This document shows, piece by piece, positions 9,340 through 17,456 of a stretch of DNA of 32,592 nucleotides; position 1 is the stretch's first letter, and every line of letters starts with the position of its first letter. The stretch comes from Desulfovibrio sp. (lineage in GTDB: Bacteria > Desulfobacterota > Desulfovibrionia > Desulfovibrionales > Desulfovibrionaceae). The stretch lies in NCBI GenBank assembly GCA_024683955.1, contig JAIKXS010000058.1, forward strand, positions 1-32,592, given 5' to 3'. The position numbers and the translations under genes were made by a program. The notes below the pieces were generated by a model. The model made no database searches. It was not told the DNA's origin and worked only from the letters and a program-made list of their open reading frames with translations.

Positions 9340-9770
9340 ATCTATTCCTTAAAAAACAAGAAGAGCTTTGAGGAGTTTCCTAACGCAAAAAAAGCAGCCT
9401 CTAAAAAATTTTCGGAAAAAAGTATAGGAAAGAAACGTCTGTGGCGCAAATCCTTTTCTAAAAATTCTCTTCTTTTCCGCCAAAGAGCTCTAACCCCTTT
9501 TGTAAGGAACGCCTTTTTGCTACAATGAAAAACTTGGAAAATATTGGTTCTGGCTTTCTGTCGTCCACGTGACGCGGGGCCGCACCCATCGATCCCATAG
9601 GATCTTCTACAATAGCTTAATTTACGGCACGCTCTTCCTACGTAAGGAACCAGGCCATGCCGGATTTTTCACCCGCATGAGTCCGTTACGGACGTTTACA
9701 AGTGTTCACAAGTATAAAATAAAGACAAGGAGGCAGCGCATACGGGTCCTACCCGACGCTGAAATACGGC
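9340..9770. other. Divergent intergenic region
   Basis: Separates the carboxypeptidase (minus) and the FmdE fusion (plus) and must contain promoters for both. TATAAA at 9714-9719 and TACAAT sequences at about 9522 and 9609 are possible plus-strand -10 boxes without convincing -35 partners. A small palindrome GTCCGT-T-ACGGAC and a direct repeat ACAAGT-GTTC-ACAAGT lie at about 9682-9714. No gene is seen. I looked for a Moco riboswitch-like structure and did not recognise one. Confidence 0.4.
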
Positions 9771-11429
9771 ATGAATATAGGCAGCTACTCTTTTTCTGAA
9801 TTTAAGGCTTTGGCAGAAAACTTTCACGGCTATGCCGCACCGGGACTTCTTATCGGCGCTTATATGGTTGAATTCGGAAAACGCCACCTGCCTGAGGGAA
9901 CGCTCTTTGAAGCCATTGTCGAAACCAACAAGTGTCTCCCAGACGCCGTTCAACTTCTTACTCTATGCTCCACCGGCAACACCCGCATGAAAATCGTAAA
10001 CCTCGGCCGCTACGCCGTGGCACTCTTTGACAAATTCACTGGGAAAGGAGTGCGTGTAAGCCTGGACACGAAAAAACTCGAGGAATGGCCCGAAATCGCA
10101 GGATGGTTTTTCAAGCGCAAACCAAAGGCCGAACAGGACACAAAAAAGCTCGAGGAGGAAATCCGGGAAGCAGGTGACTCTGTCTGTGCGTTGGAGTCGA
10201 TTACGGTCCCGAAGAGTATGATCGGGCACAATCATATGAACAACATCGACATCTGTCCCGTATGCGGAGAGGCCTATCCCGGCGAAGACGGTCCCATCTG
10301 CCGGGGCTGCCAAGGAGAGGCCCCATATCTCAGCAGCAGAAAGGAATCTCCTGTTGCGGAACCATGCGGGGAAACCCGAGTTGTTCCTCTTGAAGAGGCT
10401 GTCGGCCAACGCTGCGCGCACGATATGACCCGCATTGTGCCTGAGCAGTTTAAAGGGCCGGAATTCAAAAAAGGACACCGTATAAGCGTCGGCGATATCT
10501 GTCGCCTGCAGCAGATGGGACGATTCCACATAGCGGTTGAAAATGAAGATACGAACCACACGGCAAAAAGTGACGGTGGATTTCTCCACGAAAATGAAGT
10601 CGCGGAACGCTTTGCGCAGCGCATGGCTGGTCCCGGAGTCACCTTTTCCCTGCCGCCGAACGAAGGCAAAATCGACTTTTCAGCGACGTGTGACGGGCTT
10701 TTCACCCTCGATCACGAACGGCTCTATCGATTTAATCTCGTACCAAAGATCATGTGCGCCACACGTCAAGACGGTCTCCTTGTCACTAAGGGAAGCCGCC
10801 TTGCCGGTACCCGGGCCATTCCTCTTTACCTCGAACGCGGTCTCTTTGAAAAAGCCCTCTCCGTCCTCGGGACAGAGCCACTGTTCTCCGTGCGCCCGCT
10901 GCGAAAAGCCAAAGTGGGCATCATGGTTACCGGCACGGAAGTGTTCAAGGGACTTATCGAAGACAAATTCATCCCCATTGTCACGGCAAAAGTCACCAAT
11001 TTCCGATGCACCGTCGTCGACAAAACCATAGTTCCTGACGACAAGGCGGCGCAACTTGCCGCCATACGTGCCATGCAGGAAGCTGGATGCGACCTTCTCA
11101 TCACCACAGGCGGCCTTTCCGTTGATCCCGATGACGTAACACGGCAGGCTCTTATGGAAAGCGGACTGGAACAAGTCATCCACGGCATTCCCCTCCTTCC
11201 CGGCACCATGAGCGTCACCGGTTCCATCAAGAACGACCTTGGATCCATGCAGGTTCTTGGAGTTCCGGCCTGTGCACTCTATTTCAAGACAACAGCCCTC
11301 GATGTTCTTCTGCCGCGTCTTCTTGCCGGCAGGACCATCACCCGTGCCGACGTCGCCCGGATGGGAGAGGGGGGATACTGCATGGGCTGCCAGAACTGCA
11401 CCTATCCCAAATGCTGGTTTGCCAAGTAG
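9771..11429 (+). CDS. FmdE-family protein fused to a molybdopterin-binding domain
   Basis: 552 residues in three parts. Residues 1-150 are FmdE-like (FHGYAAPGLLIGAYMVEFG, then ETNKCLPDAVQLLTLCSTGN, which holds likely metal ligands His19, Cys55 and Cys66). Residues 160-182 are a zinc-ribbon (CPVC at 162-165, CRGC at 177-180). Residues about 320-520 are a MoaB/MoeA-type molybdopterin-binding domain with TGTE (387-390) and TTGGLSVDPDD (445-455). The C-terminus is a compact Cys cluster, CMGCQNCTYPKC. FmdE was named for formylmethanofuran dehydrogenase operons; such fusions suggest handling of molybdenum or tungsten cofactor, but the reaction is not established. The only AGGAGG lies 37 nt before the ATG, so the start is less certain than the product. 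Confidence 0.85.
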   Translation: MNIGSYSFSEFKALAENFHGYAAPGLLIGAYMVEFGKRHLPEGTLFEAIVETNKCLPDAVQLLTLCSTGNTRMKIVNLGRYAVALFDKFTGKGVRVSLDTKKLEEWPEIAGWFFKRKPKAEQDTKKLEEEIREAGDSVCALESITVPKSMIGHNHMNNIDICPVCGEAYPGEDGPICRGCQGEAPYLSSRKESPVAEPCGETRVVPLEEAVGQRCAHDMTRIVPEQFKGPEFKKGHRISVGDICRLQQMGRFHIAVENEDTNHTAKSDGGFLHENEVAERFAQRMAGPGVTFSLPPNEGKIDFSATCDGLFTLDHERLYRFNLVPKIMCATRQDGLLVTKGSRLAGTRAIPLYLERGLFEKALSVLGTEPLFSVRPLRKAKVGIMVTGTEVFKGLIEDKFIPIVTAKVTNFRCTVVDKTIVPDDKAAQLAAIRAMQEAGCDLLITTGGLSVDPDDVTRQALMESGLEQVIHGIPLLPGTMSVTGSIKNDLGSMQVLGVPACALYFKTTALDVLLPRLLAGRTITRADVARMGEGGYCMGCQNCTYPKCWFAK

Positions 11430-11751
11430 CCCTCCGGGCGTCTTACTTTTCATAGCCGAACGGCTTGAGATCTGGATCAAGTTGTCAAAACAAAAACTTC
11501 AAGATAGAAGGATTTCTTTTGTTGAAAACTCTTCAGAGTTCCCGAACACAGGCCGCCGAACAAGCTGTTTTTTCCGGCAGCTCCGGAATCGACGGGGGAA
11601 ATACGGGAACCTACGTCGCCTTATATGCAGAATTAATGTCGCGCGCGGTTGCGGGGTAAAAATCCCCCCTGTTTCAGTGCGCGCTCAAAACTGAAGACAA
11701 TAGAAAAAGCCCCAAGACCCATCTGCTTTTTCATACGTTGCAAGGAACCTC
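11430..11751. promoter_or_regulatory. Hairpin-rich leader of the methyltransferase-YcaO operon
   Basis: No gene is evident. A weak hairpin (GCCC-TCC-GGGC, 11429-11439) follows the previous stop. Several inverted repeats follow: AACTCT-TC-AGAGTT (11527-11540), GCGCGC at 11641-11646 with 11679-11684 enclosing GGGG-TAAAAAT-CCCC (11653-11667), and TTCAGT (11673-11678) with ACTGAA (11690-11695). The last pair would compete with the GCGCGC pair. This suggests a structured 5' leader, but it matches no riboswitch class I know. Confidence 0.35.
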
Positions 11752-12468
11752 ATGCGAGAAACCCTTCCCGAACTTCTCAAAACAATCAGAGAAACCTTTC
11801 AGGTGGATTTTGAACCCCTTAAAATCGATGGAAGGACACTCTCCGTCCTTTCCATCGTCAATATGAAGGAGCACCTGGATGGCCTTATCCATAAAAATGC
11901 CATCAGGAACCCCCTCAGGGACCTTCCGCTCTGGGCAAAAATCTGGCCGGGCGCCATGGTGCTCGGCAGACTTTTGCGCAAATACGAGCCCGAAGGAAAA
12001 AGTCTTCTTGAACTGGGTGCAGGGTGTGGCATAACAAGCCTCATCGCCTCAGACTATGGATTTTCCTCCATCACACTGAGCGATGTGAATGACTATTCTC
12101 TCCTCTTTGCCAAGGCCAATGTGCTCAAAAACAATCTTGAAGACCGTATCTCCGTAACCAAGATTGACCTCACGGAACCTTCTTCGTCCGCCGGGATTCC
12201 GTCCTTTGACATTATTGCGGCCTCGGAGCTTCTCTACTTACCGGAACTCCACCGCCCCCTGCTGACCTTCCTTTTCAAGCATCTCTCCCCCAACGGCACG
12301 GCCCTTTTCTGCACAGATCACGCGCGAGAACAACCACATTTTGCAAAACGTGCAGCAAAAACATTTCTGTGTCAGGAAGGACATATAGGGATCAAAGCCA
12401 GAAATGAAGACGGTGAAGAAGAACGACGCCTCTTCACGATCTATATTTTGCGCAGAAAAGAAGGATAA
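11752..12468 (+). CDS. Class I SAM-dependent methyltransferase (METTL21/Methyltransf_16-like)
   Basis: 238 residues. The segment PLWAKIWPGAMVLGRLL (59-75) followed by motif I LLELGAGCGITSL (85-97) and the acidic Asp111 (LSDVNDYS) is typical of the lysine- and nicotinamide-type branch that methylates proteins or small molecules. The late motif FDIIAASELLYLPELHRPLL matches motif IV. The substrate is not predictable. The ATG at 11752 follows AAGGAACCTC. It is the first gene of a tight operon: the YcaO gene starts 11 nt after its stop, which makes the YcaO product or a shared target an obvious candidate substrate (inference). Confidence 0.85.
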   Translation: MRETLPELLKTIRETFQVDFEPLKIDGRTLSVLSIVNMKEHLDGLIHKNAIRNPLRDLPLWAKIWPGAMVLGRLLRKYEPEGKSLLELGAGCGITSLIASDYGFSSITLSDVNDYSLLFAKANVLKNNLEDRISVTKIDLTEPSSSAGIPSFDIIAASELLYLPELHRPLLTFLFKHLSPNGTALFCTDHAREQPHFAKRAAKTFLCQEGHIGIKARNEDGEEERRLFTIYILRRKEG

Positions 12469-12479
12469 GCACATCAGTT

Positions 12480-14234
12480 ATGGATGCACTCCCCCTCATT
12501 CAGATTTCCCCTTGCTTTAAGGCCTACCGTTCTGACCTCGACAAAGCAGTTGCGCCGGAAGAAACACTGGCTCGCGTCCGGGCACTGTTCAGGGCAACAC
12601 AAATGGATATCCTCGCGAAAACAGAACGGGTTGATGTGGGCCGTCTAGGCATCCCCGTCTTCATGAGCAGGGCAGGCCAGGATGCCCGCGCGGTTTTACC
12701 AACCCGGAAACAGATGGGGAAGGGATCCTCACCGAAGCAGGCCGAATGTTCGGCTGTTATGGAACTTATTGAACGATTCTCCTATTTTTCCTTTCTGAAG
12801 CAGCTCCCCTTTACCGAACGCCTCTCCTGGACTGAAGCGAAAAAACGTTTTTCAACGTCCATCATCTCCACGGAAGAAATGCTGCTCTCCGTCGATGAGG
12901 ATATCCCCGCCGTGGACGCGGAACGCGTCCTCTCGCTTCTTCCATGGACGTTTTATCCCGCAACAAACCTCACTGAAAAAGCCATAACATGGATTCCGCT
13001 CGACTGGTTCACACTCATAAATGAATTTAACGGGTCCTCGGCTGGCAATACTGAAGAAGAAAGCATTCTCCAGGGTCTTTCGGAACTTATAGAACGCCAT
13101 GCATGCGCTCTTATTGATAAGTCGCGTCATATAACCAGGACCATCAGGCAGGCAGATGTCACAGATCCGACTCTGAAACGCCTGCTCGACGCATTTATTT
13201 CCGAAGATATCCCGTTGATACTCAAAGATTTTTCCGAAGGGCTCCCCCTTCCAACCATTGGAGCCATTGCCTGGGATCCAAAAACATTCCCAGCCACGTC
13301 GGAAATTGTTTTTACTGCAGGAACGGCCACATCGCCTGAAAAAGCCGCCATCCGGGCTGTTACGGAAGTCGCACAGCTTGCCGGAGACTTCTGCACCAAA
13401 TCCTGCTATGAGGCCTCGGGACTTCCCAAGTTCATGAACCTTTCGGACATCGCCTGGCTTAAGGAAGGTGAAGAATGCGAATTCTCGGATCTTCCCTGCA
13501 TCGAAAACCCTGACATGGCTTACGAAATAGAAAAAGCCCTTGAACGCCTTGCCCCGAAAAAAGTCTATTCAATACGAACAACGCATCCAGATCTGGGGAT
13601 CCCCAGCCACTACACCATCATTCCCGGTTTTTCCTTCAGAGAGCGCGACAGAAACCAGTGCCTCGGCCTTTTCGTTGGACGGAAGCTTATTGAAGAGGGA
13701 TCCATCACCGCATGCACCGAAGGTCTCCGTACCCTGGAGCAAGTTTACGGAAACGCCCATTTTCTTCCCTTCTTTGCTGGCATGCTCGCCCTGCGGGAAG
13801 AAAACCCGCGCAGGGCCATCCCGCACTTCGAAAAGGCAGTTCCCCTTCAGCCTGACAGGGATTCCAGGGCTCTTTCCCTCTTTTATGAGGGCTATGCACT
13901 CACCCTTCTCGAAGACTGGAAATCAGCGACGCCATTTCTTGAAGAGGCCTTTGATCTTTCCCCGTCGGTAAAAGAATACGGAAATCTTCTCGGTGTTTCG
14001 CTCTTCAAACAAAAGAAGCCCTCGGAAGCAAAAGAGGTTTTCCTAAACGTGCTGCGTATCGACAAAGGATCTGCGATGGACCTTGCCAATCTTGGTCTCT
14101 GTGAAGAATTGCTCGGAGAGAATGAAATGGCACTTCATCACCTCAGAGAAGCCCTTGCGCTGGATCCGTTACTTTCTTTTGCAAAAAGCCATATTGAAAC
14201 TCTTTCAGCGGAAGAAACAAAAAAAGCGCCGTAA
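12480..14234 (+). CDS. YcaO-domain protein with C-terminal TPR repeats
   Basis: 584 residues. Residues about 50-430 form a YcaO ATP-grasp-like domain: MGKGSSPKQAECSAVMELIE (79-98), FNGSSAGNTEEE (183-194), GLSELIERHA (199-208) and AIRAVTEVAQ (290-299), which carry the Glu/Arg/Gln residues expected for Mg-ATP binding. Residues about 440-575 are TPR-like helical repeats (RRAIPHFEKAVPLQP, EMALHHLREALALDPLLSF). YcaO enzymes phosphorylate a peptide backbone amide, leading to azolines, thioamides or amidines; others support RimO methylthiolation. No short Cys/Ser-rich precursor and no TfuA partner is seen nearby, so a protein substrate recognised through the TPRs is possible (inference). Flanked by a methyltransferase (11 nt) and gpsA (23 nt). 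Confidence 0.9.
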   Translation: MDALPLIQISPCFKAYRSDLDKAVAPEETLARVRALFRATQMDILAKTERVDVGRLGIPVFMSRAGQDARAVLPTRKQMGKGSSPKQAECSAVMELIERFSYFSFLKQLPFTERLSWTEAKKRFSTSIISTEEMLLSVDEDIPAVDAERVLSLLPWTFYPATNLTEKAITWIPLDWFTLINEFNGSSAGNTEEESILQGLSELIERHACALIDKSRHITRTIRQADVTDPTLKRLLDAFISEDIPLILKDFSEGLPLPTIGAIAWDPKTFPATSEIVFTAGTATSPEKAAIRAVTEVAQLAGDFCTKSCYEASGLPKFMNLSDIAWLKEGEECEFSDLPCIENPDMAYEIEKALERLAPKKVYSIRTTHPDLGIPSHYTIIPGFSFRERDRNQCLGLFVGRKLIEEGSITACTEGLRTLEQVYGNAHFLPFFAGMLALREENPRRAIPHFEKAVPLQPDRDSRALSLFYEGYALTLLEDWKSATPFLEEAFDLSPSVKEYGNLLGVSLFKQKKPSEAKEVFLNVLRIDKGSAMDLANLGLCEELLGENEMALHHLREALALDPLLSFAKSHIETLSAEETKKAP

Positions 14235-14257
14235 GGACGCGTTATCGAGGAAAAATC

Positions 14258-15253
14258 ATGGCTCTCTCAATCACGGTGGCGGGAGGAGGAAGCTGGGGGA
14301 CAGCGTTGGCCAATCTTCTGGCCCAGAAAGGCCAGACACATCTGTGGCTGAGAAATGAGTCCCTTGCCCGCCAGATTACGGAAAGGCACGAAAACCCGCG
14401 CTATCTTCCGGGACTTCCCCTGCATCCAGATCTTTTCGCCACGGCCGATCCGTCAGTCCTCAGCGCCGATGTGCTTGTTCTTGCCATTCCCTGCCAGTAT
14501 GTGCGCTCCTGGCTTAAGGAATATAAGGAGGCCCTCCGAAAGGCCCCCATTCTCTGCAATGCGGCAAAGGGGATTGAAATAGAAAGCAGGGAAACAGTAT
14601 CGTCGATTGTTGCCAAAGAGCTAGCTGACATAACGCCGCGCTATGCCGTTCTCTCAGGACCATCCTTTGCCCGGGAAACGATACTCGGTCTTCCTACGGC
14701 CGTGGTTCTTGCCTCGCACGACGAAACCATCCGGCTTCATCTACAGAACCTCTTTGCCACGCAGACCTTCCGCTGCTATTCAAGCGATGATGTAACAGGC
14801 GTTGAAATAGGGGGAGCCCTCAAAAATATCATGGCTATTGCCGCGGGCATTCTTGACGGTCTTGAACTCGGTATGAACAGTCGGGCTGCTCTCATCACCC
14901 GTGGTCTTACGGAGATGAAACGTATGGGGATTGCCCTGGGCGCCCGGGAAGCGACCTTTATGGGGCTTTCCGGCCTAGGAGACCTGACGCTGACCGCTAC
15001 GGGTTCCCTCTCCCGTAATCACACAGTCGGCGTAGCGTTGGGACAAGGACGCTCACTCAAGAGCATTCAGGAAGAACTCGGCATGGTGGCAGAGGGCGTC
15101 GCCACAACAAAGGCTGCCCACACGCTCGCAATGGAGCTCGGCGTTGAGGCACCCCTGACAAACGCGGTCTTCGATATCCTCTATAACGGCGTAAGGCCAA
15201 AGGATGTCCTTCACACACTCTTTGCAAGAAAGCTACGGCCGGAAGACGACTGA
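14258..15253 (+). CDS. gpsA: NAD(P)H-dependent glycerol-3-phosphate dehydrogenase
   Basis: 331 residues, standard length. It reduces dihydroxyacetone phosphate to sn-glycerol-3-phosphate for phospholipid synthesis in the cytoplasm. The Rossmann motif GGGSWG is at 9-14. NAAKGIEIESRE, LSGPSFARE, the catalytic-lysine segment GALKNIMAIAAG and the C-terminal EGVATTKAAH are all present. The ATG at 14258 follows GAGGAAAAATC. It closes the operon with the methyltransferase and YcaO genes and converges with the HlyD-family gene 23 bp away. Its reaction is opposite to that of GlpABC further right. Confidence 0.96.
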   Translation: MALSITVAGGGSWGTALANLLAQKGQTHLWLRNESLARQITERHENPRYLPGLPLHPDLFATADPSVLSADVLVLAIPCQYVRSWLKEYKEALRKAPILCNAAKGIEIESRETVSSIVAKELADITPRYAVLSGPSFARETILGLPTAVVLASHDETIRLHLQNLFATQTFRCYSSDDVTGVEIGGALKNIMAIAAGILDGLELGMNSRAALITRGLTEMKRMGIALGAREATFMGLSGLGDLTLTATGSLSRNHTVGVALGQGRSLKSIQEELGMVAEGVATTKAAHTLAMELGVEAPLTNAVFDILYNGVRPKDVLHTLFARKLRPEDD

Positions 15254-15276
15254 TCTGCGAAATACCGGAGATGACG

Positions 15277-16344
15277 TTAAAAGAATGCGCTGCGCACAAT
15301 GCAACGCACCTCTTCACCTGGGGTCAGATCATTCCCCTCCAGACCGACACGGAGGGATATGTATTCTCCGCCGTCATCTCCTTCCGGGAGAGGAGAGGGT
15401 CCGTTAATCTGTGTAACGGTTCCACTAAGGACCTCCCCGGTCTTCCGTTCCACACGACAGGACAGGCCCGTCTTTAAACGATCCCCCTCTTCCTTCGGAA
15501 ACCAGGCCGTTACCCAAAAGGACTGCCGGCTCCCGCTTGGAAGAATGATGAGAAGCGGATCGCCCCTTGAGACCTCTTCTCCCACCTTCGCGCTTTTGAC
15601 AAGGACGGTTCCGTCCATGGGACTTTTCAAAAGCCCGTCCGCATGCGGAGTCTGCTCCGTCCTCGAAAAATTTCCCCCCGCTCTTGCCCGGACAAGCTGC
15701 ACTTCTTTTCTGAGTTGTTGCAGCTCACGGTTTACCCTGGCCCTGACCAGGCTGGCTCTCTCAAGTTCCTCCTTTGCACGTTCCATCTCTTTTCTGGCCT
15801 TCTGTTCCTGTTCCCGTGCTTTTGCATAGGAACTTCCCCCCACGCCTTCCGCCTGAAGCGAACGCATGGCAAGCTGAGCTTTCACGTGCCTCATCACGGC
15901 CTGATCAACAAGCCGTCCCCGTGATTCCTCCTCATGCCGCACCGTGGCCAGGCGGAGAACGGCATCCTCCTCCGCCTCCTGCGCCTCCTTGAGTCTGCCG
16001 GCAATCATTACCATATCAGGAGTCCGCAAATTTGCGATTTCCCGAGCCGCATCACGGTTCTCGGCGTTAAATGACCGTGCATCCAGGCGGGCCACGACAT
16101 CCCCTTCCCGGACTTTTGCCCCCTCCTCGACTTCAAAGGCCAAAAGAGGGGCTGAATATTCGGCGGTGACCGTATAGACCGTACCGTCAAGGAGGGCATA
16201 GCGGCTTTCGATGCTCCTCGGCCAAAGCCAGAAAAGCAGGGCCAGAAGAAGGACAGCTCCAAAAAACAAAATGACCGGCAAAAAGTGCTTTTTTGGAGGC
16301 AAATTCTTGCCCTTCGGCATTTCAAGGGCCTCTGGTGTTGTCAT
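15277..16344 (-). CDS. HlyD-family periplasmic adaptor (efflux/secretion)
   Basis: 355 residues. One N-terminal membrane helix (about 21-42) is followed by a lipoyl-like half-motif (VEEGAKVREGDVVARLD), a long Glu/Lys/Arg/Ala-rich coiled coil (about 95-220), the second lipoyl half (GTVLVKSAKVGEEVSRGDPL) and a beta-barrel end. Such adaptors bridge an inner-membrane pump to an outer-membrane channel, but no pump or TolC-like gene is next to it. The Cys-poor, single-anchor form resembles EmrA/HlyD more than lipid-anchored RND adaptors. The ATG at 16344 follows GGGAGGTATTTC. Confidence 0.85.
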   Translation of the reverse strand: MTTPEALEMPKGKNLPPKKHFLPVILFFGAVLLLALLFWLWPRSIESRYALLDGTVYTVTAEYSAPLLAFEVEEGAKVREGDVVARLDARSFNAENRDAAREIANLRTPDMVMIAGRLKEAQEAEEDAVLRLATVRHEEESRGRLVDQAVMRHVKAQLAMRSLQAEGVGGSSYAKAREQEQKARKEMERAKEELERASLVRARVNRELQQLRKEVQLVRARAGGNFSRTEQTPHADGLLKSPMDGTVLVKSAKVGEEVSRGDPLLIILPSGSRQSFWVTAWFPKEEGDRLKTGLSCRVERKTGEVLSGTVTQINGPSPLPEGDDGGEYISLRVGLEGNDLTPGEEVRCIVRSAFF

Positions 16345-16510
16345 GAAATACCTCCCTCAGACAAATAGTACACGAATAGGCAGAAAATCCATGCAAACTC
16401 CGTTCCGAATATTCTCAAAGCCCCTGTTTACGCACCGCACAATGATCGCCATGGCGACTCAACGCATCAAACGAAAAAAGACAGGGAGGCTTTCTTGCTT
16501 TTTACCGCGA

Positions 16511-16539
16511 TTACGCTAGAGTAGCTCCGCTTTTACAAT
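16511..16539 (+). promoter_or_regulatory. Sigma-70-type promoter of the lipoprotein gene
   Basis: TTACGC (16511-16516), a 17-bp spacer and TACAAT (16534-16539) form a good match to a housekeeping promoter, about 58 bp upstream of the lipoprotein start. Read from sequence only. Confidence 0.55.
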
Positions 16540-16597
16540 GACTGAAAACACAAACTAAAACGGGGGTAAAAACGCCTCCGACTTTTTGAGAGAGTCC

Positions 16598-17281
16598 ATG
16601 TCACGCCTTATTTCCCTACTCTTCCTTCTCTGTCTTTTACAAGGCTGCGCCACCTTTTCCGTTGTTGACGAACAGGGATACAGCGAAGCCTCGAAACTTA
16701 TGGCCGCCGAGTTCGAGCGCCACGGGCTGCCACTGACTCCCGAGACAAAATTCTTTTCCTCAGGTGAGTCCTACGGGCACATACTCCTGACCCGCCTTTC
16801 TCCGCGCTTCATGCAGGGACAGGTCAAAAACTACTATATTGGCGACACCTTCAAAGAAACTCTCCAACCAAGAAGAAGCATTCTCTCCCTTGGAAAAAAC
16901 GCGTTTCATATCGAACACATGACACAGCATGTCCGCATCGTCATGCTGGCTGTCTGCGACTGGAACGGAGACGGCGAGGAGGAATGGCTCGTGCGTGCCA
17001 GGGTCACCCCCAAGCATGGAGGGAAGGATAAAACGTGGTTCCTCCTTGTGCCGGCTCCGAGGAAAGCTGAAGAAATTCTGAACGGTACTCCCATTGCCCT
17101 GCGGGAATGTGTGGGACAATCCTGCCAGACAACGGTCTATAAAAATGCCATCCCCACGCGAACAGAGGAAAACACCATGCCCCTCACGAACGTGACGGAG
17201 GTGAAGCCGGGCGAGCAGAGAGTCACAACACCGGACGCCCCCAAGGAACAGAAGGAGGACTTCTCCGAGCGAAGCATCTAG
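16598..17281 (+). CDS. Hypothetical lipoprotein with Asp-rich calcium-like motif
   Basis: 227 residues. The N-terminus is a lipoprotein signal (MSRLISLLFLLCLLQGC) with lipobox L-Q-G-C and lipidated Cys17, so it is expected at a periplasm-facing membrane. No family is recognised. Residues 121-129, DWNGDGEEE, look like the D-x-N-x-D-G calcium loop seen in FG-GAP/EF-hand-like repeats. The end (about 195-227) is polar and probably disordered. ATG at 16598 was preferred over an in-frame TTG at 16586 because it puts the signal peptide at the start. Neither has a strong ribosome-binding site. Confidence 0.75.
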   Translation: MSRLISLLFLLCLLQGCATFSVVDEQGYSEASKLMAAEFERHGLPLTPETKFFSSGESYGHILLTRLSPRFMQGQVKNYYIGDTFKETLQPRRSILSLGKNAFHIEHMTQHVRIVMLAVCDWNGDGEEEWLVRARVTPKHGGKDKTWFLLVPAPRKAEEILNGTPIALRECVGQSCQTTVYKNAIPTRTEENTMPLTNVTEVKPGEQRVTTPDAPKEQKEDFSERSI

Positions 17282-17456
17282 CCTCCCCTGCGTTTAAAAA
17301 CCGTCCGGCAATGATGGAAAATTCTCCGGAAATCGGACCTCTAAAAAAACCGGCTCTACAAAAAACGCGTTACTCCGGTGTGCAGAGCAAAAAGGACAGG
17401 TTCGGCACACCCTGCGCATACACAGTCCATAACAATCTTTTTACCCCTCATACCCC

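Noticed and set aside
9340..9770. Moco riboswitch before the FmdE-molybdopterin fusion
   Set aside because: The characteristic paired core was not found by eye; only small unrelated palindromes are present.
10680..11480. 266-codon minus-strand frame inside the FmdE fusion gene
   Set aside because: Shadow of the plus-strand gene, whose domains and motifs are clear; no motif in the antisense product.
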